Positions 40,586 to 50,900 of a stretch of DNA of 64,000 nucleotides are shown piece by piece (positions within the stretch are counted from its first letter, which is position 1; each line of letters begins with the position of its first letter). The notes under the pieces were generated by a model, which worked only from the letters and a program-made list of their open reading frames with translations, was not told the origin of the DNA and did not search any database. Made by a program: the position numbers and the translations under genes. The DNA comes from Gorsachius magnificus. Taxonomy: Eukaryota > Chordata > Aves > Pelecaniformes > Ardeidae. The stretch covers positions 150,938,258-151,002,257 of the forward strand of contig CM067081.1 of assembly GCA_034008185.1 (NCBI GenBank). The letters run 5' to 3'.

Positions 40586-41205
40586 GACAACCCACACACA
40601 AGTGTGATAAGCATCCTAAATGTCAAACTTATGTAGAGCATCTGTATCTCTATGAGCATATATACATTATGTGCAATATAATGCACACCCTAGACCCCTT
40701 ACATCAGTGAGGGCAGGAAAATCCCAGCTCATTCCAGGGATGACAGGGGGTTTTGACAGATACCAGCAACTTAAGGCAAACAGAAGCTGCCACAATGCTG
40801 CTGTCCTTTGCAAAGCTTCTCCCTGCCTGGGCTAAACCGGACTCATCTTTGATAAAAGACTTACTTATTTGTGCCAGACAACGAGGGCACGATGCTGTGT
40901 GTGAGCACCACGGGTGAGCAGCCCGAGTGGGTTCAAACGGGCCACAGACACTCGCACGTAAAAATAAAAGCGGTGAACGGGGAGGCGAATGCCTCTTGGA
41001 AGCAGCATCCTGGCTCCTCGTTGCACTCTGCCTGCTCTCCCCGAGAATGCATCGAGGGAGGGATTCCCCACCCACCCACACACTGCCTCTCTCTGTGCAA
41101 GGCTGCAGGGGGGTATAACCCAGTTCCCTCTTGGATCCGGGCCCGGAAAGCGCCGTGTTCCCCCACTGCCAGCCCTGCCCGCCCCCCTTCCCCCTTCTCA
41201 CTTAC

Positions 41206-41572
41206 TCCGGTCTCCTGCTCAGGACGCCTTTGCCGATGGCCTGGGGGGTCTTGTGCTGGAGCAGAGCGGCGCAGCAGCCCTTCTCCCTGCCGTCCTTCTC
41301 CGCGGGGTGCTGGTGGGGCTGGGGGGGGGGGGGCCGGGTTGGGGGGGGCGGGGGGCCCGGGGGGCGGGGGCGGGGGCCGCCGGCGGCTCGGCGGGGGCCG
41401 GCTGCTGCCCGCGGAGGTTGCGGTTCTCGGTGCTCAGCTCGTCCAGCCGCCGCTCCAGCTCGTCGATGCGCTGGCGCTGGGTGTGGATGAGGCTCTGCTG
41501 GTTCTGCACGATGGCGGTGAGCTCCTTCAGGTAGAGGACGGCGCGCACCGGGTTCTCCAGCAGGCTCTCCAT
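41206..41572 (-). CDS. IQSEC3: IQSEC3 first coding exon (N-terminus of a synaptic Arf-GEF)
   Basis: The family member is an IQ-motif and Sec7-domain exchange factor that loads GTP onto Arf6 and works at inhibitory synapses. Only its N-terminus is here. The ATG at 41,572 has a strong context (G at -3 and +4) and begins [19 protein letters not shown] charged, leucine-repeat coiled coil follows (about residues 20-54, [19 protein letters not shown]), then an Ala/Pro-rich linker. I recognise this N-terminus as IQSEC3; IQSEC2 differs from memory. The IQ motif, Sec7 and PH domains must lie in later exons outside the window. The exon ends at 41,206 before a perfect GTAAGTGAG donor, in phase 2 of a GA/N codon. 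The frame opened by the ATG stops at 41,219. The frame that reaches the donor ([18 protein letters not shown], then VLSRRPE) is shifted by one base, and the change falls in or near the C-run opposite 41,321-41,333. A sequencing or assembly indel is the simplest cause. Confidence 0.82.
41315..41400 (+). repeat. G-run cluster inside IQSEC3 exon 1
   Basis: The plus strand has runs of 13 G (41,321-41,333), 8 G (41,341-41,348), and then several runs of 5-6 G separated by single or few bases. The clustering of many G-runs fits the usual G-quadruplex pattern. The plus strand is the template strand for IQSEC3, so the mRNA is C-rich here and encodes proline, glycine and alanine. Confidence 0.9.
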
Positions 41573-42125
41573 GCCCCGGCTGCCGGCCCGGGCCCCCCTG
41601 CCCGGCCGCCGGCGCTCCGGCGAGAGCGGCGCGGGCTGCGGGGAAGCGCCGCGCCTCGCCTCGCCGCCCCGCGCGCGCGCACACGCACGCACGCACGCAC
41701 CCGCGCGACCACCAACGGCCGCTCGCTCGCTCGCCCGCCCGCCCGCCCGCTCGCTCGCTCACGCGCCGCGCGCGCGCTCCGGCGGGAGGGAAGGGGAGGC
41801 GAGGGGAGGGGAGGCGAGACCGCTCGCGCGCCTGCCCCTGCCCGCGCGCGCCACGCACGGCGAGGCCGGGGGAAGGGGACGGGGAAGGGGGCGGGGTCCG
41901 CCGCAGAGACCCCGCCCCCCGGCCGGGGGCCCGGGTGCGGAGAGGAAAGCGGGCGCAGCGGTGTCCCCGCCCTCGGAGGGGCGTCCGGGTGGTGCCGCCG
42001 CGCTCCGCAGCGGAGTGGCCGGAGCGGGGGGGAGCGGGCGACGCCTGCGGGGCCCGGCCGTGCCCCTCCGCGGAGCCCCTGGGGCAGCCTCTCCAGTACC
42101 CGTCCTTCGCTTCTCCCCTGAGTGG
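41573..42125 (-). promoter_or_regulatory. IQSEC3 CpG-island promoter and 5' UTR
   Basis: This stretch is extremely rich in G, C and CpG and ends abruptly at about 42,120 in AT-rich DNA. No TATA box is visible. GC boxes (Sp1-type) occur in both orientations at 41,887-41,895 and 41,910-41,920, so transcription probably starts at several sites near 41,800-41,900. In the exon frame upstream of the ATG there is no earlier ATG, only a GTG at 41,692, which supports 41,572 as the start. The 5' UTR contains GCAC and GCTC/GCCC tetranucleotide repeats. The promoter type and start region are inferred from composition. Confidence 0.75.
41671..41761. repeat. GC/GCAC and GCTC/GCCC microsatellites in the IQSEC3 5' UTR
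   Basis: A (GC)n run passes into (ACGC)n at 41,671-41,700. After about 20 bp, (GCTC)n, (GCCC)n and (GCTC)n follow at 41,719-41,761. All lie within 190 bp upstream of the start codon, so they would be in the transcript if it begins further upstream. Confidence 0.9.
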
Positions 42126-42190
42126 CGCTTTGAGGGGTTGCTATTCTTTTTTTTTTTTCCAGGGTAACTTAGTGATTTTTTCTCTCTTTT

Positions 42191-42212
42191 CCCCCCCCCC
42201 CCCCCCCCCCCC
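42191..42212. repeat. Poly-C tract (22 C)
   Basis: An uninterrupted run of 22 C just upstream of the IQSEC3 CpG island. The length is likely to be unreliable in any assembly. Confidence 0.9.
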
Positions 42213-44517
42213 GAGTGACTTGAACAATTGCGGCTGGGTGGGCTGCCCTGTTGATAACGGTCCTGGTTTTGGCTCTACCTTGTTAGCAGGCAGAAGGCAG
42301 GGCTAAATCCGAACCCGAGGGAAGGAGTTACAGAGGAGAACGGACGTGAGAGGAATCTGCTGCTTCCCTGCAAGTCTGTCACCCCTTTGAGTCTTTGCTG
42401 CCCCTTAGGTTCTTGGGAAGAAAACTAGGACTTACTGTGGAGTTTTGCTGGGGGGCGGGGGGCAGCCTGTGGATGCAATTACCAGAGAAGTGACAGGCAG
42501 GGCCGTTGCTGTTAGGCTCTGTGCAGGTTTTCTCAAGAAATACCTTCCCTTGCCCTTCCTCATCCACAGCTCTATGAGTTCACAAACTTAAAACCTTGGG
42601 TCTGAGAAACTGTGTGCTTCATATGACATTCATCAATAAGTAACCTGGCTAAGAGTAATAAATTTACTTTCAGGAACTGATGTGTAGATCCATGAACAAT
42701 TTTGATGATTTCTGTAAAGGGTAAAAAAGCGGAATCCTTTCCCATCACTGTGGGCGCTGAAGATCCAGGAGGTAGCCAGCAGGCAGACCCGGTTTTAGGC
42801 AAACACATCAGTAGACTTGACTGAGCAGCACACAAAAAGTGCAAGACCACAGAACAAAAAACAACTGGTGTTAAGTAGGTGACTCTGAGTGTAGAACTCT
42901 CATCTTGCTTTTTCAGATCGGGAAAACCTGCACAGTAGCAAGGATTTCCTGAAGTGAGGAACCAAGCAATGTAAAGGAGGATCTCTGTTTCAGAGGAGCT
43001 GAAAGGTGTATTTCCAGTCTTTTCTGTTCACAGATAATCCTGGGAATGTAAACTGATGCAAACAGGATCACCAGGATTAGAAGCTGTTCACAGCCTCGTG
43101 CTAAAAACGAACTGCTATTCACAGTTCTCTCGCAAGCACTTAGAGATGGCTTTGGGGATCGTGAAACATTGCCGTATGTCCCCTGTGTGTTGGGGGAAGA
43201 CTGCGGAGTGAACTCTTATGGAGCAAGAGCATTCAAATCCTACACATTTACGATTTTATTGGAAAGTTTTAGGGGAGACCTTCCTCCATCTCGTTGCCTA
43301 GTGTGTCATTAATGTCTCACGACGGGGGATTGACTGAGCCAGAACCGGCATTATTTAGCAAGGGGAGAGATGTTTAGGAGGGAATGTGAAAAAAGGCACA
43401 CAGAGAAAGACAGGGGAGGTGAAAACACCTAAGCTATATTTAGGGAAGAGTGGAAGTGATCGTTTGGGAAATTGTGCTGGTATGCTGTCTCCTTTCAGAG
43501 ACGCTGCTGAGCAACATCATTTCAGTCTTGCCTCACAGGAACAGAGTCCAGGGACACCGATGGAAATAACGTGCTTTTCGCATTAATACTTCCAGGGAAA
43601 CAACCAGGGATGGCTATGGGTAAGCTCACATGTATACGTACACAGACACAGAGCTACCATGTCCTTGTTAGGAGAGACTTTGGGCAGAAACTGTTTATCT
43701 TGCAGAACAGAGGATGCTGTTTTAACTCTTCAGGCAAGCCCTGTGCAGAGCTCTGTCTTTGCTACAGACATCATGTGCCTTTGCAGCTCAGCTGGATAAA
43801 AGCGATGAAGAAATAAGGTTCATAGACATCATACTGGCCTATCCAGGTATAGTCAGCCAGACCATGGCATGTATTCTTGAGGGAATACTAACTAAAAAGA
43901 AAAAATCATCCTGGTTTAGATGATTGAGGATGGGGCAAAACAGCTCGGAAGTCTTGTGTTTGGTGCTTGAACACTGATCAGAAGATGTGACTTTTACTGT
44001 GCAGATCAGACCCAGTATGTTCATTCACTTTTTCCACACCTTTAATTTGCTTGACTAGCCTCATTAGCCTAGTTTCTACTAATACATCTTTGCCATAAAT
44101 TAAACAGAGACCTACAGCCATGGAAGCTGGCTTTGGTAAGCTAAAAACAAGCAGACTAGGAGAATCAGAAAGAAACATGTTTTCTGTGCCGGTGTGGTGA
44201 CTGGTGGACAAAGAAAGGTAAGACCAGCCCTGACCTTCCAGGTTTCTACAGAGAGCATGTGCCAAAGGAAAACGCAAGCAGTTAGGTTTTTGATCCTAAC
44301 GTGAAAGATTAAAGGATCTCCTTACAAAACTTCAAGAGGTAATAGAGTTGCATAATCCTCTGTAATAAGAAAATTCAGTGAAAATGGGGTATTCATTCAG
44401 GAGAAATCTGCAAGGATATCAGGAGAAACTGAATGTCGCTTTTCACTCGGTAAGCAAGAATCCTGCATAGCTAGGAAACGCCTCCTCTTTTATCCAGCCA
44501 TCATTGTGTCCCTTTGA

Positions 44518-44700
44518 TTATGCTGCCACAATACCTAGCATACATTGCTTGCAAAGCTCTTCACATTTGTGAAGTAAGCTTTACTGTTCTGTGGAAGGTG
44601 AATGTTGGGATCGTAGCCATCAGAAATAGGGAAATAGAGACACAGAGTGGTTAAATGACTTGTCCAAGGCCATGCAGGAAGCTGGGGGGGGGCACGGACA
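44518..44700. repeat. MIR-like SINE remnant
   Basis: GCAAAGCTCTTCACATTTGTGAAG is followed by ATAGAGACACAGAGTGGTTAAATGACTTGTCCAAGGCCATGCAGGAAGC. This closely follows 'cacagagaggttaagtgacttgcccaaggtcacacaggaagc', the best-known block of MIR/L2-type repeats. The family call is from memory. Confidence 0.65.
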
Positions 44701-46344
44701 GGTCTCTGATTTCAAACATCTCTGGCATTTAGCCCAATCTCCAGGTCATTAAATGCTGCTGCTTCTGTCTTTAGGAGAGATGATATCTAGAGGGAAACAA
44801 TGGTGAAGATGAGGAAAGTATGAATTCTGTTAAAATTATTTTTGCCATAGATAATTTGTTGGTATTGTATTTTTCAAAGTCCTGATTCTTTTCAGTCCAT
44901 TACGAAAAAAAAAAAAAAAGGAATAATAATGGATTAATTATGTTATTATAGAATAAAGTGCTTCCCTTATCCACTTAGCAAGGTGCTTGGGCATTGCACA
45001 GATAATTACAAATAAAGTGTGGCAGTAGTAATTAAAATAAGCATGCATTATAAAAACAAAACAAAATGCAAATTACTCAAGCCCCAGGATTTAATGGAAA
45101 GGTCTAATACTACATGATTTAATTTTATATTTATTTAGCTATTTAATTCAGTCAGAGGAGAGTGAATCCATAAATAAGAGGGTATACTAAGAAGCATGCA
45201 CCGATAGGGAAGGTAGTAACATCTTCAGGTGTTTCATCTGCAGAAAAATTTTCACTGCAGAGTGTTCATGTAACATTTTCTGAGAGGTCCTAATCCCACT
45301 TTAATTTGCAACAGCTCACTGAAACTTGATGCGAACAAATCACTCCAGCCTTTTGACAGGTAGAGACTTTCCGTGGTTTTCCATTTGAAATTCTCTTCAA
45401 GGCATTTCCCTCCTCTCAGTTACACTCCATCTCCTTCTCCTGGACAGGGGCTCCTCGCAGAAAATGCAGGCAGTCTTCTCTCCATTTCTTGCATTTGACC
45501 CCATTCTCCACCTTCCATGCCCAGGCCTTGCAAGGTAAGAGCTTGCTCCTGGTAATGCAGTATCCAAAGTGCTACCAGTCTGAGATGCAGGGCATATAGC
45601 TTAGGCTCCCAGCTATGATTTTATGATCTTATTATCATAAGCTTATGAGCTTATGGTAAGGTTTTTTTACTTCCGTTGGACATGTATTTCTATTGTCTTT
45701 GTCTTTCTTTTAGGAGAAGGGGAATTATGTACAAGCGCAACTGAATAAAACAAAGATTATTGGTATTCAAGGTCAAGTCATTAGTACTCAAGGAAAGGCA
45801 GATTTAGTGTTGGCCAACCCACCTTAGTCAACTTAACATGTTCTCCCCTTCTTCCTGTCTCTCAAGACTGTGGCAGAAGAGTGAAATCCCCACAGCCAGT
45901 GTTTCCCACTGGATCCATTCTCTTCTCATTCAGTTCTTAAGAAGTATGCACAAGGAAGCATAACACAAATCACATAAAAAAGACAGACTTGGAATAAAAG
46001 ATGGCAAGGAAGAGATGCAAGAATCATGGTCTTGTGTTGCCACCTTCCATTCTGATTTTTGGGGGAAGATGGGGTGTTTTCAGCCCCACCTGGAATTTAG
46101 CAGCTGCTTGGGTAGAGATTCTCAGAACTGCTTGCAAACAGCCTACAGACTAAAAAACTTCTGCAGGAATTAGATGAATAATTTCAAAATAGATGATAGA
46201 ATCAAGACAATCACAATGTACTCATGCATAATTCATGGATGGGGAAAAAAATCTGCATCTCCTGAATGCTTTTTTCACTCAGGCTTCTTTCACTTGAGGC
46301 CTCATGTAAAACTATTCAGATCAATGAGAGATGTTTCACCATCT

Positions 46345-47960
46345 TGAGTCGAAGCCAAGTCACTATCTGCTTACATCTGTTAAACAGATGGATAGAATGA
46401 AGCTAAGGCCAAGTAAAGTGCGTTGCCCACGATCACATAGGATGTCACTGAGGGTCGGTAATTAGAAAGCAGTGGAGTCAACAGCAGTGCTCCCTCCGCT
46501 TCAGACGAGGATTGAGTAAAGGTAGGAGGAGTCCTCTGGCATCTTCTACCTCTGTCTGGCACCTAAAAGCTAGGTGGCATGGTCTGCAGTCCTATCTCCT
46601 TTCCTTAAACTGAAATCTGAGACAAGGTGAACTCACTCTCTCTCATGTTGGGGCTGTTGAATTGTTAATTCATACTGATATCACATAATCAGAAGCAAAG
46701 GGAAAATGCCATGTTCTGTAAGTCAAACATAAAGAGCTGAGATGTGGTAAGGACAAATACTTCATATTCTTTCAATGTTGTGGGTTTTTTTTCCTCTTTT
46801 TTTTTCCTCTTCAGTGGAGTGCAGCTAAGCTGACATATAAATATTTTAAAACAGCTGCTCATCAGGAAAAAGGTACAAATTCTGTATTGTCGCCTTAGTT
46901 GAGATGTGTAGTTTTGACACATTTTTAAATCTTGACTATATTTGAACTGTGCTATTGCAGCCTTGCATTATTTACTGCAAATTAAAAGGAATCAAGGTCC
47001 CTCTTTAGAATGTACTTTCCCTTTTAACGTTGCTAAATGTTACATTATCCCTGTCTTTTTCATTAAATTAAGCTTTGACCACTTAAATGATTAATTCTAG
47101 AGAGCAAAAGCTACACAGAGAGACATTTTCTTCAGAGTCAGTCAGGTTTTTGTTTGAACTGACAGTTGTTCAGTCTTTTGTAAATACTGCAGTAAAATGA
47201 AAAAATGGAATATGAGCTTGATTCTCCAAATCTTATCTGACTAGTCCCACTGAATTACATGGGGATTTTCAGATGGGACAAGTTTGTGTGACCTGACCTT
47301 GCATAAGATACACAAAAAACCAAAAGGCGGCGGGGGGTGGGGTGGGGGGAAGAAATGGAATAAAGTTAAATCTAAACCCATACTCCAACTTGAAGCTTTT
47401 TCTGCAGTGGCAGAGCTTAAATACTATCAAGAAAACAAAAAACATGCGTGAACAATATACGTTTTAGTTAAGGCTACAATATACCGTTTTTCTGATGAGT
47501 ACCTGTTTAAAATATTTATGTCAGCTTAGCTGTGTTCCACTGAAGAAGTAAAAAAAAAACCTTTGAAGGAAACCGAAGTCTTTGCACTTACCACATCTCA
47601 GCTCTCTATGTTTGACTTACAGAACAAGATGTTTTCCCTTTTCTTCTGATCTTGTGGTATCAGTATGAATTAACAATTCAACAGCCCCGATTTGAAAGAG
47701 AGAGTTCACCTTGTTGCAGACTTCACTTTAAAGAAGGTAAAACTGCAGACCATGCCACCTGGCTTTTAGGTGCAGGACTAAGGATGAAGATGCCAGAGGA
47801 CTCCTCTTGCCTTCACTCCATCCTCATCTGAAGCAGAGGGAGCACTTTCTGATTGCAGACCCTCCGTGGTGTCCTGCTTCACCTTGAAAGCATGGCTTGT
47901 TTGGTCTGTGCTCCCGTTAATAACAGGGGTAAGCAGATGCTGACTTCTCAGGGAAAGCAA
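46345..47960. repeat. Large imperfect inverted duplication (about 600-bp arms)
   Basis: The left arm (about 46,345-46,960) reappears as its reverse complement in the right arm (about 47,405-47,960), around a spacer of about 445 bp. Anchor blocks include a 31-base block at 46,650-46,680 that pairs with 47,658-47,688 with one mismatch. GTGCTCCCTC at 46,487 pairs with 47,845. CTTCAGTGG at 46,809 pairs with 47,545, and AGCTGAGATGTGGTAAG is shared between them. About 90% of roughly 100 bases match by eye around the best anchor, falling toward both ends, with small indels. The symmetry centre is near 47,170-47,180. Both arms contain the same decayed MIR-like stretch, so ordinary genomic DNA was duplicated in inverted orientation. 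I see no coding capacity in it. Confidence 0.9.
47205..47310. repeat. Ancient palindrome-type repeat fragment in the inverted-duplication spacer
   Basis: GAGCTTGATTCTCCAAATC is followed by ACTAGTCCCACTGAATTACATGGGGATTTTC. This recalls the sauropsid repeat with 'gatcctgcaaa' arms and an 'agtcccattgacttcaatgggact' centre. It lies within the spacer but is not centred on the symmetry axis of the larger structure. Confidence 0.4.
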
Positions 47961-50900
47961 GGCCAGGACAGATCAATAATGCATCTGGCTTGACGTGCTA
48001 CATACCATATAATCCCATGCAGCTATTGAACCTGCAACATGAGTTTAGGAACAGTGTTTCTCCAGACATGCCTCTGATACCACTGTGAAGATAGTAAAAG
48101 GTAAAGCATTAGTCTCATTCCTTGATATTTTGTCACTATAGGTAATCTCTGTCATTGTTGACAAGTTGGAATATTTTTCTCATTTGAAGGTATCCCTTTT
48201 ACTTTCCAGCTGTGAGTATTTATGCTGTTCTCCACCAGGGTAAGGAGGTCTTTAGTCCTAAAGCTTTTCTCTCTTTGAAGGTGACTGATCAGATCACCTG
48301 ATGGTATTATTTTTAGCAAGCTAAAAGGACTGAACTCGTTAAACGATGCAGGTTTTTTAAAACTTGAGCCTTTTTTTTTGGCTTTTGAGGTAATCTTTCA
48401 GACTTGCTGATACACAGTGTGGTCCAACTAGAGGCAGGCCAAATATTTGCTGAAGAGGTTCTGCTCAGATGTGTTCCTATCTCTTGTTGCTCATTATTTA
48501 TGGGGTCAAGCTTCTGCCCACATTAACCTTTCCCTTCAAATCTGCTTACAGACAGGATCCCTTGTGCTCAGACCTGCTGACTTGTGATAAATATTTCTGT
48601 GTTCTATTTTGGTGTCTGAAAGAATTTCAAGGAGCAAATGAAGAGACAAAAAGGATCCTGTGACTCAAAACCAACAGAACTTGCTCCAGATTCTTCTCTA
48701 AGGAACACGGCAGAATTGCTTCAGCTACTACCATCCACATTCCTGCAACTGACTCCATACGACAGGACCTCTGTCTACACAGCCTCTTGCAAAGGACACA
48801 AAAGACCACTCTGTTTTGGGAGGCCCAGATGTAAAGAGCAGGAGATAGGTCAAACGGTGGCAGATTACAGGTCTAGTTTTTGTGTTGCATGCGTTAGCTT
48901 AACATAAGGTTAAGCTCTGGGTGCAAGCCATTCTGTCTTGTGAATTTCTTCACAGCTGATGGGATTTTGGCAATGGTTGAAGCCAAGCTAGTGACATGGG
49001 AGGCAGCTGGAACCTTACAATATTTAACTTGGTCAGAGAGAAATTCCTCGCTGATTTGCCAGCTACTATATTTGCCCATCTCCCAAGTAAAGCAGCCTAG
49101 CAGACCTTTTCAGGTAGGGAGCAGACGTATCTTCTCAGACAACAGTACACTCACTTTTAAAAGGGAAAAAAGAAAAAAAAGCTCACAGCAGCACTGCTCG
49201 CTCTTCCCATCCCATGCATAGGTGACAGTTAAGTTACTCCTTCCCTCTGCAGCACTTACCTTGGGAAGGTGGGGAGAGAAATGGCAAAGGATAAGGGGTC
49301 TTGTCCCTGGAGGGAGGGAAGACTTAGGAGCCAGAAGCAGTAATAGCAGCTGGATTGCTGCTGGTTGGGAGAGAAAACCAGCATGAATTGGGAAGTGTGA
49401 TACATAGGCAGACTGCTGAGAGCTGACAGGGGGCAGGGGCCTGAGGATGGTTAGGATGTCAGTCATTGGGGTGGGCAGAACTGAGGCAGGGGGAAGGCTG
49501 ATGTTTGGTCTGCAGGCAAGACTGATGTGGAAGTCATCGAAGAGAAGTGAATGTGCAGAAGGAGGCAGAAAGCTGTGAGGGCAGGAGGTATCTGAAGTGC
49601 TTCTCAATGAACTGAAGAGAATGGCTGAATATTTGTTACAAAGACTTGCTGAGTGTAGTTGAAAGGAAAACTCAAAATTTGAAAGTTAGATTGAAATCCA
49701 CTGTGTAAGACTTTAAAAGCTTATAAATAACAAAAATCAGATGCCTAGGAAAGAGAATTACAGTGGGAGCAACACAAAGTGATACTTTCCCAAAATATGC
49801 TTCCAACCAGACTGCCTGACTCAGAGGTGATACACTTGCATTAAAAAAAAACCAACAAAACCCTCAATAGTTTTCTCTTCTATCAGTTTGGCTGGTCTCA
49901 CCTTGAACCTGTCTGAATTTTTAGCATTCACATCATCCTGTTGGAAGCGTCAGATCTTTGCTCCAGCTGTACTTACCTAACACTCTTTCCACGCGCTACT
50001 GAGGAACAAGGACAGCATCACATACCTGAACGAGGGATCAAGGCCGCATGAGCAAACAGCACCCTCTCTCCAAAGATGTCACCGCGCAGGAGCACGTAGG
50101 TACCTGGGGCTTAGTAAAAAGGCAGCGCCAGTCTTTCCATTGACTCTGTCTTAGTTGCAGGTCTGGATCCTAAAGGAACCAGAGTTATTTGCCGATGCCT
50201 TAAGTTATGATTTGTTTAAAAGCTTCCCGTCTGTTCAGGTTTGTACTCTGTTTCATACACATTTAAATTACTGCTGGATGAATGTGGTAGAGTGATGATT
50301 TTGGAAATGTTCTCATTGTTTTTTCATTTCTTATGTGCTGTGTTTTTTACAGAGATCAGCACAAAAAGGAAAAAAAAAACCCCAACTGTGACAGAATATA
50401 TAGAACAGCATGAGCTGCCTACAGATAAATTTGAATACTAAACATGTCATCTGTGTCAGATAAACAATTCACAAATATTTATTAAGATAACAAACAGATT
50501 ATTAATAGAGAGACATCCCAAATTCAGATCATGTCTTTCAGTCCTAATAGATATGAATTAGCAGCCAAATCTGCCAAAATAAATCTGGCACTCTCACAGA
50601 GGTCATCACACCTAACAAATTAAAAGAAAAAAAAAAAAAAAGGAGAGTACAACGAAGGAGAGAGCAGAGAAGCTTATTTTTTTCTTCCTTCTACTAGTAT
50701 GACATAGTTTAGAGAGATCAGGCTGCATTAGTGCTTCTAAAGGTGATAAAAGTATGACAATGTTAAGAAAAAACTGGAGGCAGGGTTGAGGGAGAGGCTT
50801 CCCCTGGTAGCTGTAGTTCTGACCCCAATCCTGTAAGCTGCTCCAGGCAAGCAGGTGCATTTTGAAATCAGTGGGTGCAAGCCAAGCACAAAAATCTGCC

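Larger units (their letters stand above)
27341..41199. other. Intronic DNA, presumed intron 1 of IQSEC3 (part 3)
   Basis: About 13.9 kb without a recognised exon. It contains a 27-bp tandem duplication (29,269-29,322), a MIR-like remnant and an ATT/ACT trinucleotide repeat near 29.7-29.9 kb, and a second MIR-like remnant at 34.5 kb. Further on are poly-T (36,946-36,969), a T12A14 tract (38,189-38,214), a CATC/TATC repeat (39,227-39,254), palindrome-type ancient repeat fragments at 39.6-40.0 kb and poly-A (40,565-40,585). The 167-codon open frame at 32,278-32,778 (minus) is unexplained and is discussed in the findings. Confidence 0.5.
42126..46344. other. Intergenic DNA upstream of IQSEC3
   Basis: No exon was recognised. 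Contents are a poly-C run (42,191-42,212), a MIR-like remnant near 44.5-44.7 kb, a poly-A run at about 44,907 and a 14-bp perfect palindrome (TCATAAGCTTATGA) at 45,635-45,648. The remaining open frames are short and unremarkable. Confidence 0.5.

Noticed and set aside
41573..41692. N-terminal extension of IQSEC3 from a GTG at 41,692
   Set aside because: It is Arg/Ala-rich CpG-island translation with no ATG. The ATG at 41,572 has a strong context and matches the conserved family start.
40871..42121. 416-codon plus-strand open frame across the CpG island
   Set aside because: It is antisense to the IQSEC3 exon and promoter, is made of Gly/Arg/Ala/Pro repeats from GC-rich DNA, and has no known domain.
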